Shown here piece by piece: positions 7,874 to 16,302 of a DNA stretch of 34,091 bases. This DNA comes from Bacteroidota bacterium (GTDB lineage Bacteria; Bacteroidota; Bacteroidia; Cytophagales; Cyclobacteriaceae): assembly GCA_003242315.1 (NCBI GenBank), contig QGUY01000006.1:1-34091 (forward strand). The letters are read 5' to 3'. Numbering within the stretch: position 1 is the first letter of the stretch; each line of letters starts with the position of its first letter. The notes beneath the pieces are model-generated. The model was given only the letters and a program-made list of their open reading frames with translations. It was not told the DNA's origin and ran no database searches. The translations under genes were made by a program, and so were the position numbers.

Positions 7874-8473
7874 GAGGATATTGGGACTGAAAAGCTGATT
7901 CTGGAGGCCGCGAAGCGGGTTTTTCACGAGCGCGGACTCGCCGGCGCCCGAATGCAGCAGATTGCTGACGAAGCGGGTATCAACAAGGCGCTTCTTCATT
8001 ACTATTTCCGAAACAAGGAACAGCTGTTTAAGGCGGTGTTCACGGATGCCTTCGCGCGTCTCATCCCCCAGATCAATGAAATATTTGACTCCGATGAGCC
8101 GCTTTTTGATAAGATTCGGTCGTTCGCGGACCGCTACACCGCCATCCTGATGGAAAACCACTACCTGCCGGGGTTTATCATCCAGGAGCTTAACAGCAAT
8201 CCCAATTTTGCGGCCGAGTATCTTACCCCAGAGCGGAAACCGAACCCGCAAAAGCTGTTCAGCCAAATTCGGCAGGAAGTGGAAGCCGGTCGAATCAGGC
8301 CCGTAGAACCCCAACAGTTCGTGATTAGCCTGCTGGGGCTATGCCTTTTCCCCTTCATCGCAGCGGAAATGATCCGTCACGTGACGGGTATGTCGAAGGA
8401 GCAATACATGCTTTTCCTCGCAGAACGCAAGAAACACATTCCTGAGTTTGTCATTAACGCCATAAAACCGTGA
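7865..8473 (+). CDS. TetR/AcrR-family repressor of the efflux operon
   Basis: The N-terminal HTH is clear: ILEAAKRVFHERGLAGARMQQIADEAGINKALLHYYFRNKEQLF in outline (recognition segment GINKALLHYYF), followed by an all-helical ligand-binding domain of about 150 residues. A longer frame opens at 7757 but would run through the csp terminator and the promoter, so I chose ATG 7865 (MVKEDIG), giving 203 residues. An ATG at 7852 opens only six codons. It is the first gene of a seven-gene efflux operon and overlaps the next start (GTGA). By analogy with CecR of E. coli it probably represses the operon until a toxic ligand binds (inference). Confidence 0.9.
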   Translation: MVKEDIGTEKLILEAAKRVFHERGLAGARMQQIADEAGINKALLHYYFRNKEQLFKAVFTDAFARLIPQINEIFDSDEPLFDKIRSFADRYTAILMENHYLPGFIIQELNSNPNFAAEYLTPERKPNPQKLFSQIRQEVEAGRIRPVEPQQFVISLLGLCLFPFIAAEMIRHVTGMSKEQYMLFLAERKKHIPEFVINAIKP

Positions 8474-9759
8474 GAACGCTATTCAACCATCGCGTCCCTC
8501 TCCTGCTGATCGCGACCTTCATGATCATCACGGCACCCTCACGCTCACAGGATTCGTTGGGACTGCAGGAGTGCTACCGGCTGCTTGAACAAAACTACCC
8601 GCTTGTGAGGCAGAAGGGCCTCCTTATCGAACGCACTACGCTGACGCAGGAGTCCATCCGGAAAAAATTTCGTCCATCAGTAAACTTCAATGCACAAGCT
8701 ACTTGGCAGTCCGATGTGCCACACGTACCCATTGCTCCACCCGGCAGCGATATACCCATGCCAAACAAGGATCAGTACCGCGCTACGCTGGATGTTAACC
8801 AACTGCTGTACGATGGGGGAACGATCAGGAGCTCCATCGACGTCGAAGACCTGAGTGCACAGGCAGAACAGCAACAGGTTGATGTTGCTATCCATCAGGT
8901 AAAGCGTCGCGTTAATCAGGCCTATTTTACGGTGCTTCTTCTCCAGGAAACCGACAAGCTGTTTGCTCTTTCTGAACGGAATTTGTTGACCCAACTCAGA
9001 GAAGTGCGCTCAGCCATTCGGAATGGCACCGCCATCCCATCTGCTGCTGATGTTCTTCAGGCGGGAATTCTGCAAACCCGTCAGCAACGGTTCGAAAATC
9101 GCGCCGACCGCGCAGCAGCGTTGCAGACACTCGGTGATCTCATCGGGATAAAAATCGATACGGGCACCGTCCTGCAGCGTCCCGTACTCGACATAAGCGT
9201 GGACGATGTGCTTTCACGGCCTGAACTCAATCTATATAACCTCCAACAACAGTACGTTGACGCATCATCACGCATCCTTGGAACTACAAACACACCGAAG
9301 GTTTCGCTCTTCGCGCAGGGCGGCTACGGGAATCCCGGATTAAATGTTCTCGACAATACCTTTCAACCTTTCTTCATGGGTGGAATACGGTTGTCGTGGA
9401 CCATACTCGACTGGAACATGACCAAGGGCCAGCGGCAGGCGCTCCTTATCCGAAAGGATCTGATTGACGCGGAACGCGATGCGTTTGAGTTGAACACGAA
9501 CACAGAACTGAAAAAACAGCGCGCTGAAATCGAAAAACTCACACAACTGTTGCGCACACATGATGAGATCATCGCCCTCAGAACACGCGTAGCGCGCTCA
9601 GCCCGCACGCAATTGCAGAATGGCACGCTTACCGCGTCACAATACCTTATCGAAGAAAATGCACTAAATGAAAGCCTGATCAATCGGTCCGCCCATGAAA
9701 TCCGGCTGCTCCAGGCTTACGCAGACTATAAGATCATACAGGGCGACACCGAATTATAG
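8470..9759 (+). CDS. TolC-family outer-membrane efflux protein
   Basis: A 429-residue protein with a signal peptide (MRTLFNHRVPLLLIATFMIITAPSR in outline, cleavage near SRSQ) and two outer-membrane-efflux repeats: long alpha-helical hairpins plus short beta segments around LDVNQLLYDGG and LSWTILDWNM. TolC proteins trimerise into a channel through the outer membrane. It starts with GTG overlapping the TetR stop (GTGA), so translation is probably coupled. Its place before the HlyD-type gene suggests it is the dedicated exit duct for this pump; the E. coli ybhGFSR system has no such gene in its operon. Confidence 0.92.
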   Translation: MRTLFNHRVPLLLIATFMIITAPSRSQDSLGLQECYRLLEQNYPLVRQKGLLIERTTLTQESIRKKFRPSVNFNAQATWQSDVPHVPIAPPGSDIPMPNKDQYRATLDVNQLLYDGGTIRSSIDVEDLSAQAEQQQVDVAIHQVKRRVNQAYFTVLLLQETDKLFALSERNLLTQLREVRSAIRNGTAIPSAADVLQAGILQTRQQRFENRADRAAALQTLGDLIGIKIDTGTVLQRPVLDISVDDVLSRPELNLYNLQQQYVDASSRILGTTNTPKVSLFAQGGYGNPGLNVLDNTFQPFFMGGIRLSWTILDWNMTKGQRQALLIRKDLIDAERDAFELNTNTELKKQRAEIEKLTQLLRTHDEIIALRTRVARSARTQLQNGTLTASQYLIEENALNESLINRSAHEIRLLQAYADYKIIQGDTEL

Positions 9760-9772
9760 ACATTCAATTACC

Positions 9773-10660
9773 ATGAATACCAACGCAAAACTCTTGACCA
9801 GCTTCATCGCTACAATACTATTCAGCGCATGCTCCAACGATAACGGAAAGGCGGATGGTTATGGCAATTTTGAAGCTACGGAAATCACTGTATCGGCAGA
9901 GGCCACCGGCAAACTCCTGGCGTTCGATGTCGAGGAAGGAGACCGCCTGGCTGAAGGTCAGGTTGTCGGGTACATCGACACGATCCAGCTATCCTTAAAA
10001 AAGGCTCAACTTCAGGCGTCGCGTCAGAAGATAATGGCAAGCTCATCGAGCGTACTTTCCCAGATCGGCGTATACCGCGAACAGGAACGCACACTCACCG
10101 TTGAGAGAGACCGGATTCTCCGCCTGATGCGCGACAGTGCGGCAACGCAACGTCAACTGGACGACGTGGAGGGAAGGCTCAGCGTACTCCAACGTCAGAT
10201 CGCGAGCGTGCGTGCACAAAACGCGTCGGTCCTGTCTGAACTGGAGAGCCTGGAAGCACAGGTGGCCCAGATCGAGGATCAGATCAAAAAAAGTATCATC
10301 ACTAATCCCCAAGCGGGGACGGTGTTGATCAAGTATGCTGAACCCGGCGAAGTGACGGCATTCGGCAAGCCGCTGTACAAGATCGGAAAGCTTGACGATA
10401 TGATCCTGCGCGTCTACGTCAGCGAAACACAGCTGCCCTCCCTCACCATAGGCAAGCAGGTCGACGTCCGTATCGACGACGCCGAAGGCATGCGCACATT
10501 ACCAGGCACGATCACCTGGATCTCCTCCTCTGCGGAATTTACACCTAAAGTGATTCAGACCAGGGAAGAACGCGTCAACCTCGTGTACGCCGTAAAGGTA
10601 CACGTGAAGCATGACGGGGCGCTGAAGATTGGGATGCCCGGGGAGATGTGGATTAAATGA
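9773..10660 (+). CDS. HlyD/YbhG-type membrane fusion lipoprotein
   Basis: A periplasmic adaptor of 296 residues from ATG 9773, 14 bp after the TolC stop; an in-frame extension to 9695 lies inside TolC and is rejected. Lipobox LFSAC puts the lipidated cysteine at residue 20. It has a split lipoyl domain (ITVSAEATGKLLAFDVEEGD and, later, ITNPQAGTVLIKYAEPGE), a long coiled-coil hairpin (about residues 75-185), and a beta-barrel domain (LRVYVSETQLPSLTIGKQVD). It links the inner-membrane ABC permeases to TolC. The next gene begins 345 bp away, across a tandem repeat, although both clearly belong to one system. Confidence 0.92.
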   Translation: MNTNAKLLTSFIATILFSACSNDNGKADGYGNFEATEITVSAEATGKLLAFDVEEGDRLAEGQVVGYIDTIQLSLKKAQLQASRQKIMASSSSVLSQIGVYREQERTLTVERDRILRLMRDSAATQRQLDDVEGRLSVLQRQIASVRAQNASVLSELESLEAQVAQIEDQIKKSIITNPQAGTVLIKYAEPGEVTAFGKPLYKIGKLDDMILRVYVSETQLPSLTIGKQVDVRIDDAEGMRTLPGTITWISSSAEFTPKVIQTREERVNLVYAVKVHVKHDGALKIGMPGEMWIK

Positions 10661-10975
10661 GTGTTGATGTGTTGATGTGCGCATGTGTTGATGTTTGTCT
10701 GTACCTAAAGGGTTGTGCTAGGAAAGAAGGATAGCAGGTTCACCAGGGGATAATGCGCGATGGGCCCCTTTAGGGGATTGAGGGGTGTGCGTGGGGAGGT
10801 GTTTATGTGTTGGTGTGCGCATGTGTTGATGTTGTCTGTACCTAAGGTTGTGCGAGGAATGAAGGACGGCAGGTTCATCGTGGGATAATGCGCGTGGGAC
10901 CCCTTTAGGGGATTAAGGGGTGTGCGTGGGGAGGTGTTGATATGTTGATGTGCGCATGTGTTGATGTTGGTGAGT
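10661..10975. repeat. 138/135-bp tandem repeat, 2.3 copies, inside the efflux operon
   Basis: The anchor TGTGCGCATGTGTTGATGTT starts at 10676, 10814 and 10949, giving periods of 138 and 135 bp. Each full unit contains a GTGTTGATGTG-rich edge, a middle of unique sequence, and CCCCTTTAGGGG (10765-10776 and 10900-10911). In unit 1, CCTAAAGGG (10704-10712) is complementary to 10766-10774. The third copy is partial and overlaps the dispersed repeat copy B. Minus-strand open frames across it reflect the repeat and are not convincing genes. Confidence 0.85.
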
Positions 10976-10992
10976 GCGGCTCTATGGGACAT
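10930..10992 (-). repeat. Dispersed ACATCAACACA-type intergenic repeat, copy B
   Basis: The reverse complement of this segment is similar over about 60 bp to 2523-2590, including the unique lead-in ATGTCCCATAGAGCCGCACT. It ends about 14 bp before the start of the ABC ATPase gene. Confidence 0.7.
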
Positions 10993-11005
10993 CAATTTGA
11001 ATAAA

Positions 11006-11935
11006 ATGCAAATGGAAATCAGAATAGAAAGCATCTCAAAATCATTCGGTGACGTTAGGGCGTTGGTGGATGTGACGTTCGACGTAAACGCGGGTGAGTT
11101 GTTTGGGTTGATAGGCCCGGACGGAGGGGGAAAGACGACGCTCTTCCGCATACTGACCACGCTGATGCTTCCGGATTCCGGAAATGCTGTGGTGGCGGGA
11201 TATCCAATCTCGGACTATCAGGCAATACGACGGTCGGTCGGCTACATGCCGGGAAGGTTTTCCCTTTACCCCGATCTCACCGTAGAAGAAAACCTGAAAT
11301 TCTTTGCATCGATATTTGGTACAACAGTCGAGAAAAACTATGAGTTGATACGCGACATCTATGTCCAGATCGAGCCTTTCAGGGATCGTCGCGCGGGTGC
11401 GCTTTCTGGAGGAATGAAACAAAAGCTCGCGCTGTGTTGCGCGCTCATTCACAGACCGAAGGTGTTGTTCCTCGATGAACCTACCACGGGTGTTGATCCG
11501 GTATCGCGAAAAGAATTTTGGGAAATGCTGGATCGGCTGCGTCAGGACGGGATGGCAATACTCGTATCCACCGCCTACATGGATGAGGCCTCCCTCTGTG
11601 ACCGCGTGGCGCTAATCCATCAGGGAAAAATTCTGACTACGGATACGCCGGCAAACATCACAGTAACATTCGGTCGCCCGCTGTACGCAATCCGAACGTC
11701 AAATGTATATGAAGTGACGCGCGATATTGAGTCGTATGCCTATGCCCGCACCATTTATCCTTTTGGAGAACACCTTCACTACACGGACAAACGCGAAAAA
11801 CCCGATCCAATTGAGTTAGAGGATTTTCTTCGGGGTAAAGGACACCATGATATTGAACTGACAGCCATTGAACCGACCATCGAAGACGCGTTCATGGAGC
11901 TTGCTGAAACGCATTCGCAAATCCTCACACAATGA
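11006..11935 (+). CDS. ABC transporter ATP-binding protein (YbhF N-terminal-half type)
   Basis: A cytoplasmic ATPase of the ABC-2/drug exporter class. Walker A is GPDGGGKTT, the signature is LSGGMKQK and Walker B is VLFLDEPTTGVDP. A C-terminal extension (about the last 100 residues) carries an extra domain as in YbhF-type exporters. Start is ATG 11006 or ATG 11012; a frame open from 10958 runs into the repeat and is rejected. It overlaps the next ATPase by 4 bp (ATGA). In E. coli the two ATPase halves are one polypeptide (YbhF); here they are separate genes in the same order. Confidence 0.92.
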   Translation: MQMEIRIESISKSFGDVRALVDVTFDVNAGELFGLIGPDGGGKTTLFRILTTLMLPDSGNAVVAGYPISDYQAIRRSVGYMPGRFSLYPDLTVEENLKFFASIFGTTVEKNYELIRDIYVQIEPFRDRRAGALSGGMKQKLALCCALIHRPKVLFLDEPTTGVDPVSRKEFWEMLDRLRQDGMAILVSTAYMDEASLCDRVALIHQGKILTTDTPANITVTFGRPLYAIRTSNVYEVTRDIESYAYARTIYPFGEHLHYTDKREKPDPIELEDFLRGKGHHDIELTAIEPTIEDAFMELAETHSQILTQ

Positions 11936-12684
11936 CTTACTCCGATCCCATAATTTCTGTCGACAAGCTGACGAAGAAGTTCGGCAGCTTTACGGCCGTC
12001 AACGCCATCAGCTTCCAGGTGATGAAGGGAGAAATCTTTGGATTTCTTGGAGCAAATGGTGCGGGAAAAACGACAGCCATGAAAATTCTCATCGGCATTA
12101 GTCGCCCTACATCCGGCACTGCCACCGTCGCCGGATACGACATCTACAAACAAACCGAACAGATCAAGAAGAGCATTGGATACATGAGCCAGCGCTTTTC
12201 TCTGTACAACGACCTCACCATCAAAGAAAACATTGAATTCTTTGGAGGCATATACGGGCTCACGTCGCGTCAGATCCGTGAAAAAAGTGATGCCCTGGTG
12301 GAGAAACTTGGCTTGCAGGACAAGTTCAATCGTCCCATTAGCGATCTGCCCCTCGGATGGAAACAGAAGCTTGCGTTCTCGGTAGCGCTATTGCATGATC
12401 CGAAGATCATTTTCCTCGACGAGCCCACAGGCGGGGTTGATCCCGTCACGCGGCGCATGTTCTGGAATATGATCTACGAAGCCGCTTACCGGGGCGTTAC
12501 CATCTTCGTCACGACACACTATATGGATGAAGCGGAATACTGCAACCGGGTGTCGATGATGGTGGATGGGAAAATCGAGGCGCTGGATTCGCCGGCGCGG
12601 TTGAAAGAAAAGTTTGGCGTGAACTCGATGAACGATGTATTCGTGAGGCTCGCGAGGAATCAAGACAAGGCAAAGGTTCAATGA
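11932..12684 (+). CDS. ABC transporter ATP-binding protein (YbhF C-terminal-half type)
   Basis: A 250-residue ATPase with Walker A GANGAGKTT and Walker B IIFLDEPTGGVDP. The signature reads LPLGWKQK where the usual form is LSGGQxQ, a variant I associate with the second ATPase domain of YbhF-like exporters. The D-loop GGVDP and the switch histidine in VTTHYMDEAE are normal. It probably pairs with the upstream ATPase as a heterodimer, combining one canonical and one divergent signature. It overlaps both neighbours by 4 bp. Confidence 0.93.
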   Translation: MTYSDPIISVDKLTKKFGSFTAVNAISFQVMKGEIFGFLGANGAGKTTAMKILIGISRPTSGTATVAGYDIYKQTEQIKKSIGYMSQRFSLYNDLTIKENIEFFGGIYGLTSRQIREKSDALVEKLGLQDKFNRPISDLPLGWKQKLAFSVALLHDPKIIFLDEPTGGVDPVTRRMFWNMIYEAAYRGVTIFVTTHYMDEAEYCNRVSMMVDGKIEALDSPARLKEKFGVNSMNDVFVRLARNQDKAKVQ

Positions 12685-13778
12685 AAGGATTTATCATTAA
12701 GGAGTTCTTCCACATCTTCCGCGACCGGCGATCGCTGATCATTCTCTTCGGTATGCCCATCGTGCAGATTCTGCTGTTCGGATTCGCCATCACGAATGAA
12801 ATCCGAAATGTGAACATCGCTGTACTCGACAAGGCACGTGACGAGGCTTCCGAACGGATCATTGAAAAGATGCTGGCTTCAGGATATTTCGTCATGAACG
12901 GCTACCTGGAAACGGAAGATGAAATCGAGCCGATATTCCGAAAAGGAAAAATAAAAGCAGTCGTCGTATTCGGTCCTGATCTGGACCGTAACCTCACTGC
13001 CGGCGGAATTGCTCCCGTGCAAATCATTGCGGATGCAACGGATCCGAATACGGCAAATACGATTGCAGCGTACGCTGCCTCGATTGTAAGAGATTATCAG
13101 GCCGACATCAATCCCAACGTTACATTGCCCCTCGAGACCATTCCTGAAGTCAGGATGCTCTACAATCCGGAACTGAAAGGAGTTTTCATGTTTATACCGG
13201 GCACCATGACCGTCATTCTTATGCTGGTTTCAGCGATGATGACGTCCATCTCCATCGCCCGCGAGAAAGAAATGGGCACGATGGAGGTACTGCTTGTGTC
13301 GCCGTTAAAGCCCGTGCAGGTTGTCGCCGGCAAGGTTCTCCCCTACATCCTGCTGTCCTCCATCAATGCCACGGTAATTCTCCTGCTCGGATACTTTGTC
13401 TTCCGGATGCCCATGCAGGGCAGTCTCCTTGCATTGATGGGGACTACGCTGCTGTTCATTATTACCACATTGTCGCTCGGTATTTTCATTTCCACTGTTG
13501 CTCAAACGCAGCAGATGGCCATGATGATGTCGCTTATAGGCCTGATGCTTCCAACCATTATGCTGTCGGGCTTTGTATTCCCTATCGACAGCATGCCATG
13601 GCCCCTTCGGGTGCTCAGCAACATCATACCCGCTAAATGGTTCATCCTCATCCTGAAGGGTCTCATGCTGAAAGGCGTAAGCATTACGTATCTCTGGAAA
13701 GAGGTTTTAATTCTGATAATGATGACGCTTGCATTGATTGGTATCAGCGTAAAGAAGTATGCCATTCGACTTGCCTGA
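12681..13778 (+). CDS. ABC-2 type permease (YbhS-like)
   Basis: A 365-residue inner-membrane protein: one N-terminal helix (about 20-40), a large periplasmic domain of roughly 130 residues, then five C-terminal helices beginning at GVFMFIPGTMTVILMLVSA. The cytoplasmic loop AREKEMGTMEVLLVSPLK is the typical ABC-2 coupling region after helix 2. The gene overlaps the second ATPase by 4 bp and is followed after 6 bp by a homologous permease, so the two probably form the heterodimeric channel. Confidence 0.92.
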   Translation: MKGFIIKEFFHIFRDRRSLIILFGMPIVQILLFGFAITNEIRNVNIAVLDKARDEASERIIEKMLASGYFVMNGYLETEDEIEPIFRKGKIKAVVVFGPDLDRNLTAGGIAPVQIIADATDPNTANTIAAYAASIVRDYQADINPNVTLPLETIPEVRMLYNPELKGVFMFIPGTMTVILMLVSAMMTSISIAREKEMGTMEVLLVSPLKPVQVVAGKVLPYILLSSINATVILLLGYFVFRMPMQGSLLALMGTTLLFIITTLSLGIFISTVAQTQQMAMMMSLIGLMLPTIMLSGFVFPIDSMPWPLRVLSNIIPAKWFILILKGLMLKGVSITYLWKEVLILIMMTLALIGISVKKYAIRLA

Positions 13779-13784
13779 CGTGGT

Positions 13785-14906
13785 ATGAAAACGATATTTC
13801 ACCTTCTCAAAAAAGAATTCCGGCAAATCTTCCGCAACCGCGCGATGTTGCCGATCCTTTTCGTCATGCCGGCGGTTCAGTTGCTGGTACTTTCCTTTGC
13901 GGCCACATTTGAAGTAAAAAATATCAGCCTGCACATCGTAGACAACGATCAATCGTCATTGTCCCGGGACCTCACGCAAAAATTTCTGGTCTCAGATCAC
14001 TTTAAGCTAACCGGTATTTCCTTTTCAAGTGACGAAGCACTGGACGACATGCAGCGGCACAATACGGACGTGATCCTGCACATTCCGGAACATTTTGAAC
14101 GTGACCTGGTACGCAATCAGAAAGCGAAGCTGATGTTATCCATCAACGCGATCGATGGGGCCGCGGCAGCCGTAGAAAATGCATACGCGACTACCATCAT
14201 TCACGATTTCAATGAGAACATCCGCATACGGATGGCCGACCAGATTTCCCTGACCGGACAGCCTAAGGTACTCTCCGTCACACAGTCATTCTGGTTTAAT
14301 CCCGAACTCGACTACAAAACCTTTATGGTTCCGGGCATCCTCGTGTTGCTCGTCACCATGATCGCGATATTCCTGGCTGGGATGAATATCGTTCGGGAGA
14401 AGGAAATCGGGACGTTGGAACAGATCAACGTCACCCCAATAAAAAAGCACCAGTTCATCATTGGAAAACTTCTCCCCTTCTGGATCCTGGCCCTTGTAGA
14501 ATTGGGAGTGGGTTTGATCATGTGCCGGGTCATATTCGGGATCGGTGTAGCAGGGAGCATCTGGGTGGTCTTTCTCTTTGCCGCAGTATATCTGCTCGTG
14601 GTGCTCGGAATCGGCCTTTTCATTTCCAACTTTACCCATACCCAGCAACAGGCCATGTTCCTCTCCTGGTTTTTCATGGTGATCTTCATCCTGATGAGCG
14701 GCTTGTTCACGCCCATTGACAGCATGCCGCACTGGGCACAGGTTATCACAGAGTTCAATCCTGTTCGCTACTTTGTGGAGGTCATGCGCATGGTCATGCT
14801 GAAAGGGGCACAACTTCCCGACATTCTGCCACAGCTCAGCAAACTCCTGGTCTATGCCCTTGTCATGAACGGGCTGGCCGTTGCAGGATACCGAAAAGTG
14901 GCGTAG
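13785..14906 (+). CDS. ABC-2 type permease (YbhR-like)
   Basis: A 373-residue paralogue of the preceding permease with the same plan: one N-terminal helix (MLPILFVMPAVQLLVLSF), a periplasmic domain, then five helices, and the coupling loop REKEIGTLEQINVTPIKK. The shared GLFTPIDSMPHW versus GFVFPIDSMPWP segment shows the duplication. It is the last gene of the operon. The family exports drugs, cations or unknown envelope metabolites; the substrate is not visible. Confidence 0.92.
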   Translation: MKTIFHLLKKEFRQIFRNRAMLPILFVMPAVQLLVLSFAATFEVKNISLHIVDNDQSSLSRDLTQKFLVSDHFKLTGISFSSDEALDDMQRHNTDVILHIPEHFERDLVRNQKAKLMLSINAIDGAAAAVENAYATTIIHDFNENIRIRMADQISLTGQPKVLSVTQSFWFNPELDYKTFMVPGILVLLVTMIAIFLAGMNIVREKEIGTLEQINVTPIKKHQFIIGKLLPFWILALVELGVGLIMCRVIFGIGVAGSIWVVFLFAAVYLLVVLGIGLFISNFTHTQQQAMFLSWFFMVIFILMSGLFTPIDSMPHWAQVITEFNPVRYFVEVMRMVMLKGAQLPDILPQLSKLLVYALVMNGLAVAGYRKVA

Positions 14907-15044
14907 GTGAAACTGTCATGGGATCTCTTCGTGGTGCCGGTAGCCATACTTTCGTTCCTGGCGTGGGCACGGCGAGCTACCAAATTCTCACGGGCGCCAG
15001 TATCAACCCGGCAAGGGTCTTGAGGAATGATAAAATCGGACCCG

Positions 15045-15611
15045 CTATAGCAACACAGGTGGTCTCTTGGACAACAACTCAGCCAGCTCTGGTGGCCCTG
15101 TAAAATACTTGCCCATAAAGTCGTCCATTTCACCCAGGGTTTCTTCGGAAAGCAGAGCTGCGATTTCGTCCATCGCTTCGAGCGAAATAGCAAAAGGAAG
15201 GTCATTAACAACCAATTTCTTTCCGGCGCATTGGGCTACAATTTGGTATTCAGGAGCAGCTGCGATGGGTGTGTCCTTGATAAGGCATTGAGCCACCCAT
15301 TCATCAACGGGCGCATCGTGAAGTTTCTCGCGGCGCGCTTCGAAGCGACCGTACCGCGCAAAATATTCAGCCATCCGCTGGCGTGATGTCTCGCTGAGCG
15401 CTGCGTTAAAGGACGCTGAACACGAGAAGCACAACGCGTACTCGAAAATGATCTCACTCGTGCCAAGTTCCGGAAATTGTCTTACGGACTTTTCGATAAA
15501 GTAGGGGAAGCCTTCGTTCAGCAAGTAACTGTTGCAAACCATACAACGTTCATGCGGTGCGCCGGTATCAGATGAGAAAAGAAACTGGGGAATATCAACT
15601 TCTCTTTGCAT
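15045..15611 (-). CDS. Conserved hypothetical protein with a CxxC...CxxC zinc-ribbon-like pair
   Basis: A 188-residue soluble protein of unknown function. Two cysteine pairs, CMVC (residues about 23-26) and CFSC (about 61-64), are spaced as in a metal-binding ribbon. The rest is acidic and mostly helical, with a Leu/Glu-rich end (ALLSEETLGEMDDFMGKYF). No signal peptide or membrane segment. The reading frame is clean and stands alone between convergent and co-directional neighbours. I do not recognise the family. Confidence 0.7.
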   Translation of the reverse strand: MQREVDIPQFLFSSDTGAPHERCMVCNSYLLNEGFPYFIEKSVRQFPELGTSEIIFEYALCFSCSASFNAALSETSRQRMAEYFARYGRFEARREKLHDAPVDEWVAQCLIKDTPIAAAPEYQIVAQCAGKKLVVNDLPFAISLEAMDEIAALLSEETLGEMDDFMGKYFTGPPELAELLSKRPPVLL

Positions 15612-15672
15612 GACGCGAACTCTCCAAGTTCACCGCTAAGATAGAACAACAGGAAGAATTGTTGGCGCTGGG

Positions 15673-16170
15673 TCAGGGAAGAATTGCCTCCTTGTCGCGA
15701 ACGCGCTCTTCGTGCACACTTCCGTTGCGTTTATGCGGTGTTGCAGGAACTTTGGAAGCAATAATTCTGCCCCATTTGATACGTCCCCACACGCGCTCAT
15801 GAACGTAATAGATCAGAACCTTAGTGATCAGCTCAAATCCCCCGATGGCAAAGGAATGGAACCATATTCCCGTGACGAAATAAGAAATAATTATCGTGTC
15901 CATGGTGCCAAAGAAGCGCCATGAGATACCCTTGACGAGACTGCGGGCGTGGGTAGGTCCTACACCATGAATGCGGCCATAAGGGATGATGTTCCACATG
16001 CGTTCGTGGAGGTAGTATAGCGCAATCTTCGTCATCACCTCCACCAAACCGATCTTCACCGCTGTTGAGAACGTGCCGGTTACGAGGTACGCCAGCAAGA
16101 TGGTGTCCATCGTTGCCGTAATACGCCAGGTAACGCCTTTAGTGACACTCCTCAAGTGAGAGTCAGTCAT
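15673..16170 (-). CDS. Membrane protein with two tandem DUF2061 domains
   Basis: From ATG 16170 (MTDSHLRS) the protein has 165 residues; an in-frame ATG at 16200 would add ten. Two copies of one module are visible, each with a motif like the pair TKGVTWRITATMDT / VKGISWRFFGTMDT and an end like ALYYLHERMWN / IYYVHERVWGR. In the longer numbering they cover about 14-76 and 84-145. Each module is a DUF2061 unit with hydrophobic helices and a basic end, so it is an inner-membrane protein. DUF2061 has been seen near sulfate-assimilation genes in other genomes, but nothing of that kind is here, so the function stays open. The tail is charged. Confidence 0.8.
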   Translation of the reverse strand: MTDSHLRSVTKGVTWRITATMDTILLAYLVTGTFSTAVKIGLVEVMTKIALYYLHERMWNIIPYGRIHGVGPTHARSLVKGISWRFFGTMDTIIISYFVTGIWFHSFAIGGFELITKVLIYYVHERVWGRIKWGRIIASKVPATPHKRNGSVHEERVRDKEAILP

Positions 16171-16302
16171 GAAAACATTACCCGTCGGCTTTGCATGCAT
16201 GGGTGCAAAGAAAACGAATAATATTTATATAATCTATAAAATTAGTAGACTTTTAGGAAAGTGGCTGGAAATGAGGCGTGTGCAATTCCTGTTGCAAGTC
16301 CC

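Noticed and set aside
10705..11160. 151-residue minus-strand open frame across the tandem repeat
   Set aside because: It repeats because the DNA repeats (periods divisible by three) and overlaps the start of a clear ATPase gene on the other strand.
14907..15023. GTG-started plus-strand frame right after the last permease (VKLSWDLFVVPVAIL...)
   Set aside because: It has a hydrophobic stretch but ends after about 38 codons, has no start signal or homologue known to me, and overlaps a different frame with another resemblance.
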